Positions 11,301 to 22,762 of a DNA stretch of 64,000 nt are shown piece after piece (the stretch's first letter is position 1; the number at the start of each line of letters is the position of its first letter). This stretch comes from Sinotaia quadrata (lineage: Eukaryota > Mollusca > Gastropoda > Architaenioglossa > Viviparidae), in NCBI GenBank assembly GCA_028829895.1, contig CM054181.1, positions 15,594,001 through 15,658,000 on the forward strand, read 5' to 3'. A program made the translations under genes and the position numbers. The notes under the pieces are model-generated. The model saw nothing but the letters and a program-made list of their open reading frames with translations. It did not search any database and was not told the DNA's origin.

Positions 11301-12812
11301 GTTATTTGGCATTTTATATATATATATTATATTGGAGTTTCAGAAGCTGTTAATTGTGAGTTTGCTGGTTAGATCTATTGTTTTGCTAGGCACAAGATAA
11401 TGTTGAAATAGATTTTTCCGTCTAGCTACTAAAAAGTAATCCTCAATGCAATTATAATATATGCAAATAGAAAAGATATAAAAACTGAAGGTCTTTGCTA
11501 TTAAAATGTTCTCTACAATACAATTATAATATATGCCAAAACAAAGATATAAAAACTGAACTAAGTAGTTCTCTACAATGCAATTACAATGTATGCCAGT
11601 ACAAACTAAATAGTTCTCTACAGTGCAATTACAATGAATGCCAATACAAACTAAAAAGTTCTCTACAATGCACTTACAATGTATTATGCCAATACAAAAG
11701 ATATAAAAACTGAAGATCTTAGCTACTAAAAGTTCTCTACAATGCAGTTATAATATATGCCATTACAAAAGATATAAAGACTGAAAGAAGAGTTGTCATT
11801 CACCATATATATCAAACAAACAGAAATTAATATGGCTTTGTTAAAATTTTTTTTTGTCTGCAGTGTACATCCTTTGCAGAATGAGTTAAATTTTTATGCC
11901 ATATGTCCAGGGCATTAAATCACTCTTTTGTTAACCATCAAGTGTTTGCTGTTTGGAATTTACATATTAACAGTTTTTTTTAAGAAAATATAATACTTTT
12001 CTTTTCATTTTCAGAGGCCTAAGTCACTGGAAGATAACCTGAATGAGATGCGTTCTTTCTACCAGTCCCGCTGTCTTTCGCGTTTTAATTCAGTAAAACG
12101 CAAACAGCTAGAACGATTGCGACAGCGTTCTGATTGGTTCCTCTCACCAACTGCTGCAGCAAGTGCTGGTGGCAATCCTTACTGTAGTCTGGGTCATCAC
12201 TACTATCGTCACCATCAAAACCGAAACAATGGTAGTTACAAGAATGGAGGGGGTTGTGGAGGCAATGGCTGTGGAAGCAATGGTAAAAACTCAGGCAATT
12301 CAGTGACTAAAGCCTCATCAGAAGGCACCGTTCTGGAGGCATTCTCAGATGCAGATTCTGTGTTTACAGATCATAGCTCTCGCTCTGAGTCTCCAGCATC
12401 GGAGCCAGTTTGGTCACACATACTTAAAGCACCATCAAGGGATGTCATCCACAGTGATACAGCAGCTGAAATGGTCTTACCCCACCTCCAACGTGATCAC
12501 CACCACCATCACCACCACCATCATCACCACCACCATTATCGTCGATCTCTGGACCCCTCAGAATCTTTTCAGCCACCAAGCCCTGCTGTAGAAATAACTG
12601 GTGGGGACTCATGTATAGAAACAACAGGATCTTTTGTTGAAGAAGTTGTTGATCTGCCAGTAGGTCATGTACAGCATAGTGAAGAAGAATTGCAAGAAAT
12701 AGAACACCAACATGAGATTTTGCAACAGTCAGACATACTTGATGGAGAAGAAGCGCAGATTGTGTATTTTACAGGAGAATATAATTGTGAGTCAGCAGAC
12801 CAAAATTCCTAG
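2256..12812 (+). CDS. RhoGAP-domain protein, 7 coding exons, 597 aa
   Basis: Coding segments joined: 2256-2329, 3797-3860, 5047-5208, 5530-5639, 6426-6760, 8839-9089, 12015-12812. All junctions are GT/AG and keep one frame (1794 nt). Residues about 26-190 read as a RhoGAP domain, which would speed GTP hydrolysis on a Rho-type GTPase in the cytoplasm. It opens with KFGVPINVAL, has the arginine-finger loop VFRRPGNPNDIRR (R64 the candidate finger), then KFLLKIPGGVL (K101). From memory it most resembles the ARHGAP20/TAGAP type, but I would not fix an orthologue. The usual conserved Asn late in the domain appears missing (MSVEALSRSVAGSMF). After the domain come an acidic Ser/Asp/Glu-rich stretch (about 259-283), a basic segment SVKRKQLERLRQRSDWF, Gly/Asn-rich and polyHis tracts, and an acidic C-terminus. 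Start chosen because TAG lies in frame at 2241-2243 and G stands at -3. Confidence 0.88.
3797..3860 (+). CDS. RhoGAP gene coding exon 2
   Basis: Codes for the rest of K25 and residues 26-46, LKFGVPINVALKNGTLPSPL and V, the usual start of a RhoGAP fold (F-G-V/x-P/x-L then a proline before the first long helix). Acceptor TTTTTAAAG, donor GTAAGT. It ends in phase 0. Confidence 0.9.
5047..5208 (+). CDS. RhoGAP gene coding exon 3 (arginine-finger exon)
   Basis: Residues 47-100. It carries the catalytic loop VFRRPGNPNDIRR; in RhoGAPs the Arg of G-[ILV]-[FY]-R-x-[SP]-G is the finger, here R64, although the usual preceding Gly is replaced by Asp. It continues with RLSEGRQVIF and the helix YTLASVVK. 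Acceptor CATACACAG, donor AAG|GTAAAA. Phase 0 on both sides. Confidence 0.92.
5530..5639 (+). CDS. RhoGAP gene coding exon 4
   Basis: Residues 101-136 plus two bases of S137. It begins KFLLKIPGGVLTAEGEE, corresponding to the K-x-F-L-R-x-[LI]-P-x-x-[LI] helix of the family. The acceptor is unusual: a long A run directly precedes the AG, and the pyrimidine tract (TTTCCTATTTATTTTTTTTT) lies upstream of it. Donor TC|GTAAGA. Confidence 0.88.
5834..5948. repeat. 58-bp tandem duplication in RhoGAP intron 4
   Basis: Two units of 58 bp (starting 5834 and 5892), both reading TTAAACAA...TTAATAT...ATTTATTAACAAAT, with a few differences. AT-rich. Confidence 0.8.
6012..6075. repeat. Short hairpin with GCGTCAGCTGACGC palindrome
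   Basis: A perfect 14-bp palindrome GCGTCAGCTGACGC lies at about 6031-6044. In addition AAATGCGTCA pairs with TGACGCATTT some 35 bases on, so the same arm can form two alternative hairpins. It lies in RhoGAP intron 4, in a locally GC-richer patch. Confidence 0.6.
6426..6760 (+). CDS. RhoGAP gene coding exon 5
   Basis: Residues 137-248 plus one base of P249. It holds the C-terminal half of the GAP domain (HQQLLALLFGTWFRIISYSE, then SVEALSRSVAGSMFHT, then KASRIMQLLIDNFGVAAMFG) and a following linker with ELYRYHYQYSSDD. Other RhoGAPs have N-L-A-x-x-x-[AG]-P where this exon has ALSRSVAGS, so the conserved Asn and Pro are not seen. Acceptor TTATTAACAG, donor C|GTGAGT. Confidence 0.9.
6761..8838 (+). 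other. RhoGAP intron 5
   Basis: 2.1 kb. AT-rich apart from about 7740-8330, which is GC-richer and holds overlapping open frames up to 102 codons with Phe/Leu/Cys-rich, membrane-like content. No start context, splice support or family motif was found, so I treat it as an old insertion or chance. Confidence 0.4.
7328..7353. repeat. (TA)n microsatellite
   Basis: About 12 TA units in RhoGAP intron 5. Confidence 0.9.
8839..9089 (+). CDS. RhoGAP gene coding exon 6
   Basis: Completes P249 and codes for residues 250-332. The stretch is low in hydrophobic residues and rich in Asp, Glu and Ser (DGDSDHEAVGGESDDAGDGE), then SPELSPLSGLRRQL and further Ser-Pro pairs. It looks disordered, with possible proline-directed phosphorylation sites. 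Acceptor ATGTATCTAG, donor AAG|GTATGT. Confidence 0.88.
9547..9880. repeat. 40-bp minisatellite in RhoGAP intron 6
   Basis: Units beginning TTAAATATTG at 9547, 9587, 9627, 9667, 9707 and 9748, exactly 40 bp apart at first and then decaying to about 9880. Core: TTAAATATTG...GTGTGGAA...AATAGCTTTTCACAAG. About eight copies. Alternate units share variants (TATAGT versus TTTTATT/GTT), suggesting an 80-bp higher-order duplication. Confidence 0.9.
10700..11175. repeat. Diverged ~230-bp direct duplication in RhoGAP intron 6
   Basis: A segment from TCTGCAGAAGTATTTTCAAA (about 10711) to the GCTGAACTAGTTGCTGGTGGC region recurs about 280 bp later, from CTGCATAAGCATTCTCAAAC (10994) to TTCACTAGAGGCACAAGTTG. 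Shared landmarks in order: TTGTAxxACGAGTAAA, GTAGATC/CTAGATC, CACATGxxAxTT, TTATGGGxTAATxxT, then GGCACA. Divergence is high, so it is old. Confidence 0.6.
11421..11790. repeat. Compound minisatellite in RhoGAP intron 6
   Basis: Repeated core TTCTCTACAATGCAATTA followed by CAATGTATGCCAATACAAA. A short unit of about 47 bp and a long unit with an added AAGATATAAAAACTGAAG box alternate. Six to seven copies. Part of it stays open in one frame, but this is a repeat and not a gene. Confidence 0.85.
12015..12812 (+). CDS. RhoGAP gene terminal coding exon 7
   Basis: Residues 333-597 and stop TAG. It starts RPKSLEDNLNEMRSFYQ, followed by a basic predicted helix SVKRKQLERLRQRSDWF. Then come an Ala/Gly/Asn-rich region (CGGNGCGSNGKNSGN), a polyHis run of 14 residues near 12498-12539, and an acidic end (HSEEELQEIEHQHEILQQ). 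Acceptor TTTTCATTTTCAG. Base composition (GC-richer, no stops for 266 codons) sets it clearly apart from the flanking intron and UTR. Confidence 0.92.
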   Translation, partial: RPKSLEDNLNEMRSFYQSRCLSRFNSVKRKQLERLRQRSDWFLSPTAAASAGGNPYCSLGHHYYRHHQNRNNGSYKNGGGCGGNGCGSNGKNSGNSVTKASSEGTVLEAFSDADSVFTDHSSRSESPASEPVWSHILKAPSRDVIHSDTAAEMVLPHLQRDHHHHHHHHHHHHHYRRSLDPSESFQPPSPAVEITGGDSCIETTGSFVEEVVDLPVGHVQHSEEELQEIEHQHEILQQSDILDGEEAQIVYFTGEYNCESADQNS

Positions 12813-12895
12813 CATTTTATATATATATATATATTGAGATAGATGATGTCACATGTTTGGACCTGTCAGCAGCCAGTTGTAACCACACTATTTAC

Positions 12896-12901
12896 AATAA
12901 A
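12896..12901 (+). terminator. Proximal poly(A) signal AATAAA of the RhoGAP gene
   Basis: First canonical AATAAA, 84 bp after the stop codon. No strong GT-rich element follows closely, so it may be weak. Confidence 0.35.
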
Positions 12902-14312
12902 CAATCCTTGGAAATAGGTTTGTACCACAAAAAGTTAACTGTCATGCTACCTATTGTCAGTGTGTGAATTACTTGCATTACAAGTTTATAATCTTGTGAT
13001 ATCATCAAAATCCACAAATCAAATGATCACTGAAAGTTCCATTTGCATGTAGACTGCACTTCAGGTACCACAGAATTACTTCTTTTCTTAATCATTGTTT
13101 TGGCATCATTAAGGTGATACAGATATGTTTATTGATTAAACTGTTATCATACATACTTTGCTGGAAAAAATTCTAGCCCAATAATTACCAGTCACAGTGA
13201 TGTCCTTAGAAGTTGTGTGGATGCATGTTTTTAATAGTCTGAAATGTTACTGAATGCGTTATACAGAAAATATATATTACCAAAGAGTTTACTATGATTA
13301 GTTGCAATTACTATCTTTTTCCTAGCAGCCTCCAGTATCCTACACTCGTACCACACATTGTTATTAGCGTTAATAAACTGTTCCTTAATTTGGCTACTTC
13401 TTGATATGTCTGGATATAGTATGCATATTGGAGCAGACACTATTTATATAGTAAACAAATACATGTGCATTCGGAAAGTATTCATGAAAAGGTTTTTAAA
13501 AATTGTTTTAAATGTTTTGTTTTTGGATATGCCAAGCCAAGATTCACTAACTCAGTACATGCCTTAAAATAATTTTTCTAATTCATATATCTATATATCT
13601 AGCCATCCAACTTCTGAAATAAACGTAGTAATTGGAAGTAAATTCAGTGGGGCACCCACCCATAACTTTAAAAATAAGTAACATAATATAATTCTTGTGC
13701 TAAAGAAGTATTAGGGTCTAGCTTCTTTAAAACTATGTAAACTTGAAAAAACAGATTTAAAGATTTACATAAATACTCTAGACATTGACCCAGGATATTG
13801 AATTTTGTATAGTTGGATTCGCATGGACTCGGTGCTAGCAAGGATTAGATACTCATTAATGATTGCTGAAGTTTCTTAGTGCTGCAGTGTCCTATTCTGA
13901 TATTTTATAGACTTAAATCATTTCAGACAGAATATATTATACAGTATAAGCATACTTGTGTATTTTCACTTTTTTTCGTGGCATACTTTATGGCCAGAAA
14001 ATGCACAGTGTCCAATGGAAAGTTTAATTCTGAGAGATGATGTCATTTCTCTTTGCATATTCTCAAATTTAATATATATATCTCTTTGAGATAAAAAGAT
14101 TTTATTTAAAATCAGGGATGTTGATTGGTATAATAATGTATTTAATTTAATGTGTACTACTATCAGGTAGCTTTGAATGTAGTTCAGTTATTCGTTCAGA
14201 GAAATTAATCAATGTATTACAATTATTCATTCAAATTAACTCTGCAATCTAATAGTAATACTTAATCGTCATCATGGAAGTACAGACGCTACATTTACTG
14301 ATGTAGATCTAA

Positions 14313-14339
14313 AATATATATATATATATATATATATAT
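14313..14339. repeat. (TA)n microsatellite
   Basis: About 13 TA units in the zone after the RhoGAP stop codon. Confidence 0.9.
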
Positions 14340-14554
14340 GATATGCTTATGGAACCCTGATAATTGTATATTCAATTTATCTGCTGGATATTAGATGGGA
14401 CAGAGTACAAAGTACGTTTGATACAATGAAATTGTTGATAAAAGCAAAAAGTATTTTACTTTTTTTAAGTGTTCAAGTCTGGACCATCAGAATTCAGATG
14501 CAATTCAACATAAGCAGACAATCAATAAATTTAAGTTCCATATGACGAGACTGC

Positions 14555-14556
<2 letters not shown>

Positions 14557-14620
<64 letters not shown>

Positions 14621-14632
14621 TGTGTGTGAGTG
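14557..14632. repeat. (TG)n microsatellite
   Basis: About 31 uninterrupted TG units followed by an interrupted GAGTGTGTG tail. It explains an apparent Thr-His ORF on the minus strand. Confidence 0.95.
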
Positions 14633-16811
14633 AACGAGAGAAAATGATACATTTACACAGTAGAAGTGTATCAATAAAATATATATCTTGGTCACTATGA
14701 ATGGAATGCAAGGTGAATGGATGTAGATATTTAATTTTAAGATAAGGTGTGTGATCTAATTAGATATTATGCTCTGGGGACATCACTGTATCTTTTTTCA
14801 CAGGGATTAAGGGATCAGTATTGGGAAATGATACTATGATATTCTAAGACCCGAGTGCAAATATGGACTTGCATGTCTCAAGTGTGAAGCCGAACTAGCA
14901 TGAGCATTTTCATTTTACATAATGACAAATGCTATTAATGTAATATTGCATTTGTTAAATTTTGTTTTTGTTGTCTTTTTAGTTTGTACTAATTTGCTAC
15001 TATTATTTGTTCAAAACCTTTCAAAAATTTTATTACTGATTCTGTTTCTTTAAGTATAAGTATTTATTTATAATTTGTTTCTTTTTTTTATATTGGAAAG
15101 AAATAGGTTTGTTGTTTGCAAGAGAGAAATGGAGAGGTGAATCTAATCTGTTAATGACTTTGAGGGAAAAAATTGCATATATTTATTTTTACTTTTTTTT
15201 TAAAGCAAAACAACAGTAATTAGAAAGTATTAGGAAGATTAATGTTTTAAATGCACCTATAGCAACAATTTCTGTTTTTAGTAAGTGAAATTTTTTCTTT
15301 AATTATTACATTTTGTTTGTTAAAATAAAAATGAATAAATAATATTGGTAATAGACTTGACCAAACTACGCAGATTATTTATTTATTTATTTTATTTATG
15401 AAAGAAGTACATGTTTCTTTCATGGCTTTTTAAAAATTCTTCTGGTATTTGTTTTGTGTCTTGCATTTCAGCTAAACTATGTTAAATATTTACTGGCATT
15501 TTGTTTTTTTAATATCATGTCTGCCTTTGATATATATTTATCATTGTCTACTTGTCATTTGAAAAATGCAGTGGAGGAGGGTTTGTTGCAAATTTGATTT
15601 TGCAACATTTTCCTGTGAATAATTTTTCTTTTAAATGTACAGAACATATACACTTTTTTCTTAATTGTAATATTTACTAATGACATTTTATCATAAACTA
15701 CACCAAACAAAAACTAAATCATTAAATAAATTTGTTTGCAAAAAATAAAAGCATAAATGCATAGTGAATAAATAAATGGCACCATTTTTTTGTGTAAAAC
15801 ACTCTCATTGACCATAAAATACATTTCAAAGAGAAAATAAATAATCAGTTTGTTTTTAACTTACTGTGCCAATATAAGTCTAAAATATTATATATTGAGT
15901 TATTAGAAGAATTCACTTAAAGCATAATTTGTTATTAGAATTCAAGGAAAAGATTAAGTTTACGAGAAGAAAATTGATTAATTCAGTTCACAATATTATT
16001 TTGATGCATATAGTCATTAAGAATGGTATTAAGTAGTTATGCTGTTAGAACATGCTAGTTTGCATTCCTAATCACCACTATCTTACTTTCCAGTTCAGGA
16101 TAACTATTAAATTAAAGAATGTTTTCATTTTTTAAAAAAAATGGAAAATAACAAAAACACTTTAGCTTTCAATTAATAATAGATTTCTTTAAAATATATT
16201 TGTTCAAAATATCTAAAGTATAAATTCAAAATACCTTATCAGTTGTCAAGTTGTTAATTTTTAGTTTTGTCATATAGATGGACTCTTATAGTGATTTGAG
16301 TTTGATGGCAGAATGGTGAATAACCCATTAGCAAAGTTTATGGATTACAGTAATAAAACAAAAACAGCACGTTTCTTGGCTTTTACAAAATAATTAAAAT
16401 GGCAGATTTAGCTTTGGTGATGATGATGAATAAACAATGGCATTTTGAGACATTTATCAAGAGAATGTCAGCTTGTAAGCTTTTTTCTTCTCCAGTTATT
16501 AACAAGATTGTGAATATTTCTGCGATATAAAATACATTTAGATTTTTTTTTTTAACGAGATATAAATGACTTTGCTAAAACTTTTGTAAATTTTCTTTCA
16601 TTGTCATTTTGATTCATTTCTAGTGATTTCTCAAGGAGCTTTGTAAGGCAAATTGATAAAATTGTGTCAGCTGTCATACACAACCCACCAAATCTCCTAA
16701 TAAATATTTCACTGATTGTTTAATTAACAGGATGATTCAGTATTTCAAATGATTAGACAGATTTATAGTTTTGAACACAGTCACAAATCAGAAATACTTC
16801 AATTGGGGGTT

Positions 16812-17072
16812 TTAAAAGATTTTTGTGAATGGGGAGAAACCAGATGTGGGAGATGGAAAAACCAGCAAAAAAAATAAAAAATGTCCTTGAGAACTAAAAG
16901 AGTTTACAGTTATACTGTAAGTCTGTCAACATATATCAGTTAGACTAACTAAATATTAAAGACTTACAGCAGCATATCTGTAAACTCTTTTTGTTTTAGT
17001 TCTCAAGAATATTTTTGCTAGATTTTCCATCTCCCACATAGGGTTTCTCTCCATTACTAAAATCTTTTCGTC
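16812..17072. mobile_element. Foldback (long inverted-repeat) element, MITE-like
   Basis: The left arm (AAAAGATTTTTGTGAATGGG, then GAGAAACCAGATGTGGGAGA, then TGGAAAAACCAGCAAAAA, then TTGAGAACTAAAAGAGTTTACAG) returns as its reverse complement in the right arm: CTGTAAACTCTTT, TAGTTCTCAAGAA, TTTTGCTAGATTTTCCATCTC, CCACAT, GGTTTCTCTCCATTACTAAAATCTTTT. Arms are about 110 bp with modest divergence and a short loop near 16935-16965. No coding capacity. Typical of a non-autonomous foldback or MITE; no clear target-site duplication seen. Confidence 0.8.
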
Positions 17073-20000
17073 AAATCAAAATAAAATCATTTTTAGTGCT
17101 CAGTTTATAATTAATGTGTGGCAGATTTACATGGATACTTTGCAATTATCATTTTCTTACTATAACTCCCACTTCTGTCTCTACTCCTCAAAAACAAACA
17201 AAATTTTAAAAATTAGTTGCAAATTGCAGCAAGTGTTTAATTGTTGAGAAGTTTAGTGTTGTACATTATATATTAATTATAATCCACAATACTTTACAGT
17301 ATTTACATTTTACTTGTGTGAAATTTTATTGTGGAATGTGCAAAGAGTGATTTTATTCAACTTTGTTTTATTCTTTTTGCTCCTTTTTTATTTTCAAGGT
17401 TATAGATTTTGTTTCCTCAGTTAAGAGCATTCAAAATTTTGTTTTCAAATGCCTTGTTGCTGGATTTGGAGAATCTACTTAAAAGTGTACATTTGACTGG
17501 GGATTTTTTTATTTAAACGTGTTTGTGAGATTTTTTCCCCTTTTTTTTCCCCTTTGGTTTTTTTGGTTTTACTGATGGGTTGTATTCATTTTTGTGTATT
17601 AAGAATTTATATCTTCTTAATCTTATATCAATCTTTTGAATTTTTTTTATCTTTCTTCCATTTTCTTCAGGATATTTATTACATTTCATCCTCATGTCAA
17701 ATGCAATTTTACATTTTTCTTGTGAAAACAGGGTAATCTGATTATTTTTTTAAAATTTATATTACTATTACTTATTATTGCATTGAGTCTTATTTTTCCA
17801 TCAAAATAATAGATTATTTTTATGCGAAAATGGGGTCAAAGTAAACATTTTATAACATTCTTAATTTCCCTTCTAAATGATTAAGTGATCATATTTTTAT
17901 AATTATATGCACTACTTAGTTTACAACAATTGTATTGGGTTTTTTTTTTTTGTTGGTTTTTATTTTTTAACAGCCTATTTTTAGTGCTGCCTAATCCACC
18001 ACCAATTTTGTTAACCCTCTTTTTAAATATATTAAATTTATATTATTCTTTTAGAACAATTACTTTCTTTTTTTATTTTAACCAAAGGTTTGTTTGATGT
18101 GTGAGGATATTGGAGCCCATATTGTGGCCCTGCTTATTTTTCCTTTTTTAATTAAATTTACAATTTTTTTCTAACGATAAGGGTAAAAAATGTTGGATCA
18201 GCTTACTAGGAAAGAAAATATTCACTTAAAAGACTATTGTAAAAGGGGGTAGGGTTGGAAATTCTTGATTTTTAAAGTGCTCATTAATCTTGGGGGATGT
18301 TGCCTTCACTCTGCAGTCATGTGTATTTGTTGTTCCCTAGAGTATGGTGTGTCACTTTACAAAGGTAAATGAATTTGTTATTTCTGGAAAACCAACTTAT
18401 TTTTTTTTTAGCTAACAATTTTTGTAAAAAAATCAATACCTTTGTCATCTTATATCATATTTACAAGTTGAAAATCCTCATGCATCAACATGTGTTTGTT
18501 TCTGTTGTTTGCAAGAATCTTTGCATATTGTAAATTGTGTTAAGTGCTTTGCAAGCTTCTATGGGAAGTGTAAACATTGTGTAAGACCTCTTCCTGGCAG
18601 CATGCTGTTTCAAGACAGTTTTTCAACATGTTGTCCCATTTTGCCTTTTGGGACATTTTATTACTACAGATAATATTGTAAGGAGATTTCCTCATTCAAA
18701 AAGAAAATTGTCACCCGTTTCATGATTGTGTCAATGTTTTATTTTGTCTTGTGTAGCTATTTGTATGCAATCTCTTCATGTTGATCACAGGAATAGAGCA
18801 CAGTCACATGCAAATAAATGTATACATGTTCTCTTTCCTTTTGGAGCTGAATTCAGAAAGGAAAAGTGAACTGTGACGTATAATTGATATTTGTATTTTT
18901 TAAAAGTTACTAGTGAGGTAAGTCAGTTTTGATATTTCATTTAAATTTGTTAAATGAAAGGTGGTGTGTGTGTGTTGGGATTGGGTGGTGGTGATTTTCA
19001 CATCTAAGAACCTTTGAAATCTTGCATTTTAAAAATTAATTTTATATGGCCTTTTGCTATGAATTATTTTTATATGCTAGACTACATTCTAAGGTCCACT
19101 AATGCTCATGGACCTATCTAGATAAAGTTGGGGGGGGGGGATAAGATGAAACCAGAATGACCTAATCAGAAGACTGATCAAGATCAAAAAAATTCCCCAC
19201 CCACCCCCCCTCTCCACTAATATAGGCTAAGATTTACTGATGTGTTTTTTTTTATTTTGGACAGATTATCATTGAATTGAGAAAGGATTGTATTTTTAAA
19301 ATGACTGAATTATAAAATTTAGCAAAAGCACTTCGTTTTAAATGCTAGTAAATGTAAAACATTTTTGTGTGATAAAAAAAAAATGAATATGCATTAAAAA
19401 GTCTAGGGATTTAATTAAAAGGCTGTGTGCATGATCATATATGTTTTAAGAGTGTAGTGTGCACAGTTGTTTATTAATGATTCAGCTTGTCTGTATAGTT
19501 GTAAAAGATTCATCTTGGCTTTTGAGTTTGAAAATGTGTTTGTTTTACCTGATATTTACCCAAAGAATCTTGACTCTTATTGTTTTATTGCTTTCTTGTT
19601 TTTAGATCACAGGCAGACTGTCTCAGATTTACTTTACCATATTTAAAACAAATATTCATGGGTTTTTAAAAGTTAGTCTTTTCTATTTATTTAAATATTT
19701 GAAGTTTTTAAAATTTCAATCTTTGGAGGCTTTTGTATTGCTTTTAGTTGTTGTTCTGTAACTACCTGATTCCTCTCCCCATTGTCAATCCTTTGTTTAT
19801 ATAAAATGGTTTTGATAATTGTTGTTTGAAGTTTTCACTTTCTCTTGAGTTTACATTTGTTGGTTATGGTTATATTGCTTTCTTTTGTGTTCATCTTATA
19901 TGAGATATTTATTTTGATAGGGTAGCTCTTGGGTGTTGATTTGATGTGTCCTTGCATCATGTTTTGCTGTGCCCTTGTCAAAAAGAAACCAGTCATTGCT

Positions 20001-21487
20001 TTAGTCACTGCACACATTTTCTTGTTGTTTAAATCGAATTACATGGTGTTCAGAATCACCTATAGAATGATAATTGATCTCATACAAAGCAATTGTTTGC
20101 ATTCAAATGGCACACCACTTTAGGTGCTTCTTTTATTTTCTTTTGGAAGAAAAGGTTATTTTCATGAAAAGAACAGTTATAATAATGTTTCTACTGTGTA
20201 AGAGCTTCCATTAGTTACATATTTTTGCTCTTAGTCTGTGTATATTTCAAAATGCTCAGAAGTTCATCTACAGTTGGTCGATGTCCATCCTTTCCTTCTC
20301 TGTTAATAATATACAAAAAGAAAAAGGCAGAATAAGTGGGCTTACCGAGATTGCTTTATGAATTGAACTATTAGAGCCATTTTAAAAAGTTGACACAAGG
20401 ATGCTAATGTTTATAATAGTACTCCTATTATTCTTCAGTTAAACTGATTAAAACTACAGTCTCTGAGCTTGTTTTGATTCTGTTCTACAAGTCAGACAAT
20501 GTTTAAGCCATTCATCCTCTAACTAAACATAAATCTAGACCTGTTAGAAATTTGGGGGTATAAGATAGAGTACAGCGAGCAAAAGTTTGTTTTGTTTTCA
20601 GATTTTCATTATTACCTAATATTGGAGTACATACATAATATATTAACATTAACTTTTTAAAATATTGCGAAGACAAGTAGTTAGTATTATTAAAAGATAA
20701 TAGATTGATTTTCAAAAACATAAATCAAAGTTTATTAGGAATTTTTTCGCTAAAATTGTTAAACCTAATGGCAAAATGTCCAAAAAATGTAATCACTTCT
20801 GGATCTTCAGTGTTCTAATGGAAGCTCTGTGTCTGTGTATACAGATACATTTATATTTGATGCATATTTTTAAAAATAAGGAATTCCATGTTCTGGTCTG
20901 TCTTTTATTATAATTGTACTCTTTTGTTTGCATTGGAAATTACTAATACATTTATTTATAGATGTATGCCACCTGAGTATAGAGTAATGCACATTCAGTG
21001 TTTTCTTTCATAGAGACTTGCTGCAAGGCAGTTTTTGTAAATACCTTTGCACTAGTGGATATAGCAACATTGTTTAATATTTGTTACTAAATAATTAATT
21101 TCTAGCCAGCAATGCTTGAGAATGATAAATGACACGGCTGTTTATGTATCACTTTATGGTAATATTGGATAAACAAGTGATGTTCTGAAATGTAATGGAT
21201 GCAAATTAAAAGAATTTTTTTTTAATTAGCACCTTTCTCTTGCTTCTAAATTTTGTGTTACATAAGTTTATAAAAAAAATAATCTTGATGGCTAATTTTA
21301 GCATTAATGCAGCTCTATTTCAGTATTTGTCACTGAAATGTTCATGAATTTTGATGGTGTATGATGACATTTTTTCATGCATTGTTTACAATTTTTACTC
21401 TTTTTGATTACTTTTTATTCATGGGAATGATGCTTGCTTTAAATTAATCCATTGCTTATTAACTGCAGATACCTCAATGCATGAAGA

Positions 21488-21492
<5 letters not shown>

Positions 21493-21518
<26 letters not shown>
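21493..21518. repeat. Poly-T run
   Basis: 26 consecutive T on the + strand, in the RhoGAP downstream zone. It could be the tail of an inserted retrocopy on the minus strand, but no retrocopy body is recognisable. Confidence 0.9.
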
Positions 21519-22756
21519 GTTCTTGATGTACACACCCACATCAAGTATCATTTTTAAAACAATACAGTTCATGTTTTTATTTACTCTTCATCGAAGAACA
21601 TTGACTATTGAATAGTTTGTTTACTTATAAAAATTGTATTCCCATTTCAAACTACAGTAATTGCATATAATTTGTCCAAAATACACTACTGATATTGATT
21701 TACTGTTGATAGAAATGACCACCAGGAAAACTCACTGTAAATAAATGCATATATTGTTGTTTTTTTTAAAGTTGATCGGTTTTAATAAATAAAAAAAGTC
21801 TTATTTTATTTGATCCCTTGAGTCCCCTGTTGCTGTGATCAATGCAGTTTTGTTATATCTGTCAGAAATCTTTTTTTTTTTTTTTGCTGTTAGTAGAACA
21901 GACACATTGTGCCTTTAAAGAGCATTATGTCAAAAGGTCCTATATGTCACCAAAAATAGGCAATCAGTAGATATCCAAAACATAGGTTCATTTATATTTA
22001 CAAACCCCGCTTCTAGTTATCCCTCAAACAGGAGACATTTGGGCTCTTAATAATGGACTTCACTGTTTTTAAAATGAAAAATTAACTTCTACATTGCATG
22101 TCCAGAATTTATAGATGTGTATTTGAATTTCACTTTAAATAAACAGCATTCAGAAATGACATTACAATTAATAGATTACATAGCTTAGTGGCAAGTACAG
22201 TGAAATTAATTTTTGTGTTCTTAAGGATAAAACAAATTTTGTTTTTATCATTGAATTTTTTTTCCTGTTGAATTATACTGCATCCATTTCTTTCTCTATG
22301 AATTTGATAGGTATTGCTTCTTTGTTACATCAAGTGCAATGTTGAGAATGTAATCACAGTTTGTTTTTCCAAGTCAGTTTTAAAGTATATGTACAGCAAA
22401 ATATGGGATCCTTTTACTTTCTTACTGTGAGAATAATTAATATAATTTACTCATCACCACTGAATGTAAACAGGTTTGGTTTGCTTTTGTGTACATTTGA
22501 TATGTTGTAACAAATGCTTCTGTAACCACTTTTCTTCTGCAGCCCATTGTGCCATTATCTTAGCTAATTCCCCATCCCCATGATTTTGAACCACTGGAGG
22601 AAATCTCACATTATTCACGTTGTATATGATTTGATTCCTTGTTGGATGGCTTTAATCCTTGTATGAAGTGTTTCTTGTCACATCTTGTGCATATACTGGA
22701 CCGAAAGTTTGTGGTTTGGAATGCACACTGACAGCACACATCCCATTCTGGTGTAC

Positions 22757-22762
22757 AATAAA
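22757..22762 (+). terminator. Distal poly(A) signal AATAAA
   Basis: AATAAA within GTACAATAAACTCC, followed at about 10-45 bp by TGTATTGTCC and a TTTTTTGTTTGTTTTTTC run, the usual upstream-signal and downstream GU/U-rich layout. It coincides with the end of the T-rich stretch, so it is the best candidate for the 3' end of the + strand transcription unit. Confidence 0.5.

Larger units (their letters stand above)
9090..12014 (+). other. RhoGAP intron 6
   Basis: 2.9 kb, AT-rich. Besides the three repeat arrays listed separately, no ORF, RNA gene or mobile-element motif is visible. Confidence 0.5.

Noticed and set aside
12349..12591. 80-codon + ORF in the last RhoGAP exon
   Set aside because: Alternate frame of the polyHis exon (Ile/Thr run from CAC/CAT repeats); a shadow.
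14505..14711. Minus-strand ORF rich in Thr-His
   Set aside because: It is the translation of a TG microsatellite. The same holds for 62456-62690, 32268-32456 and 32482-32670.
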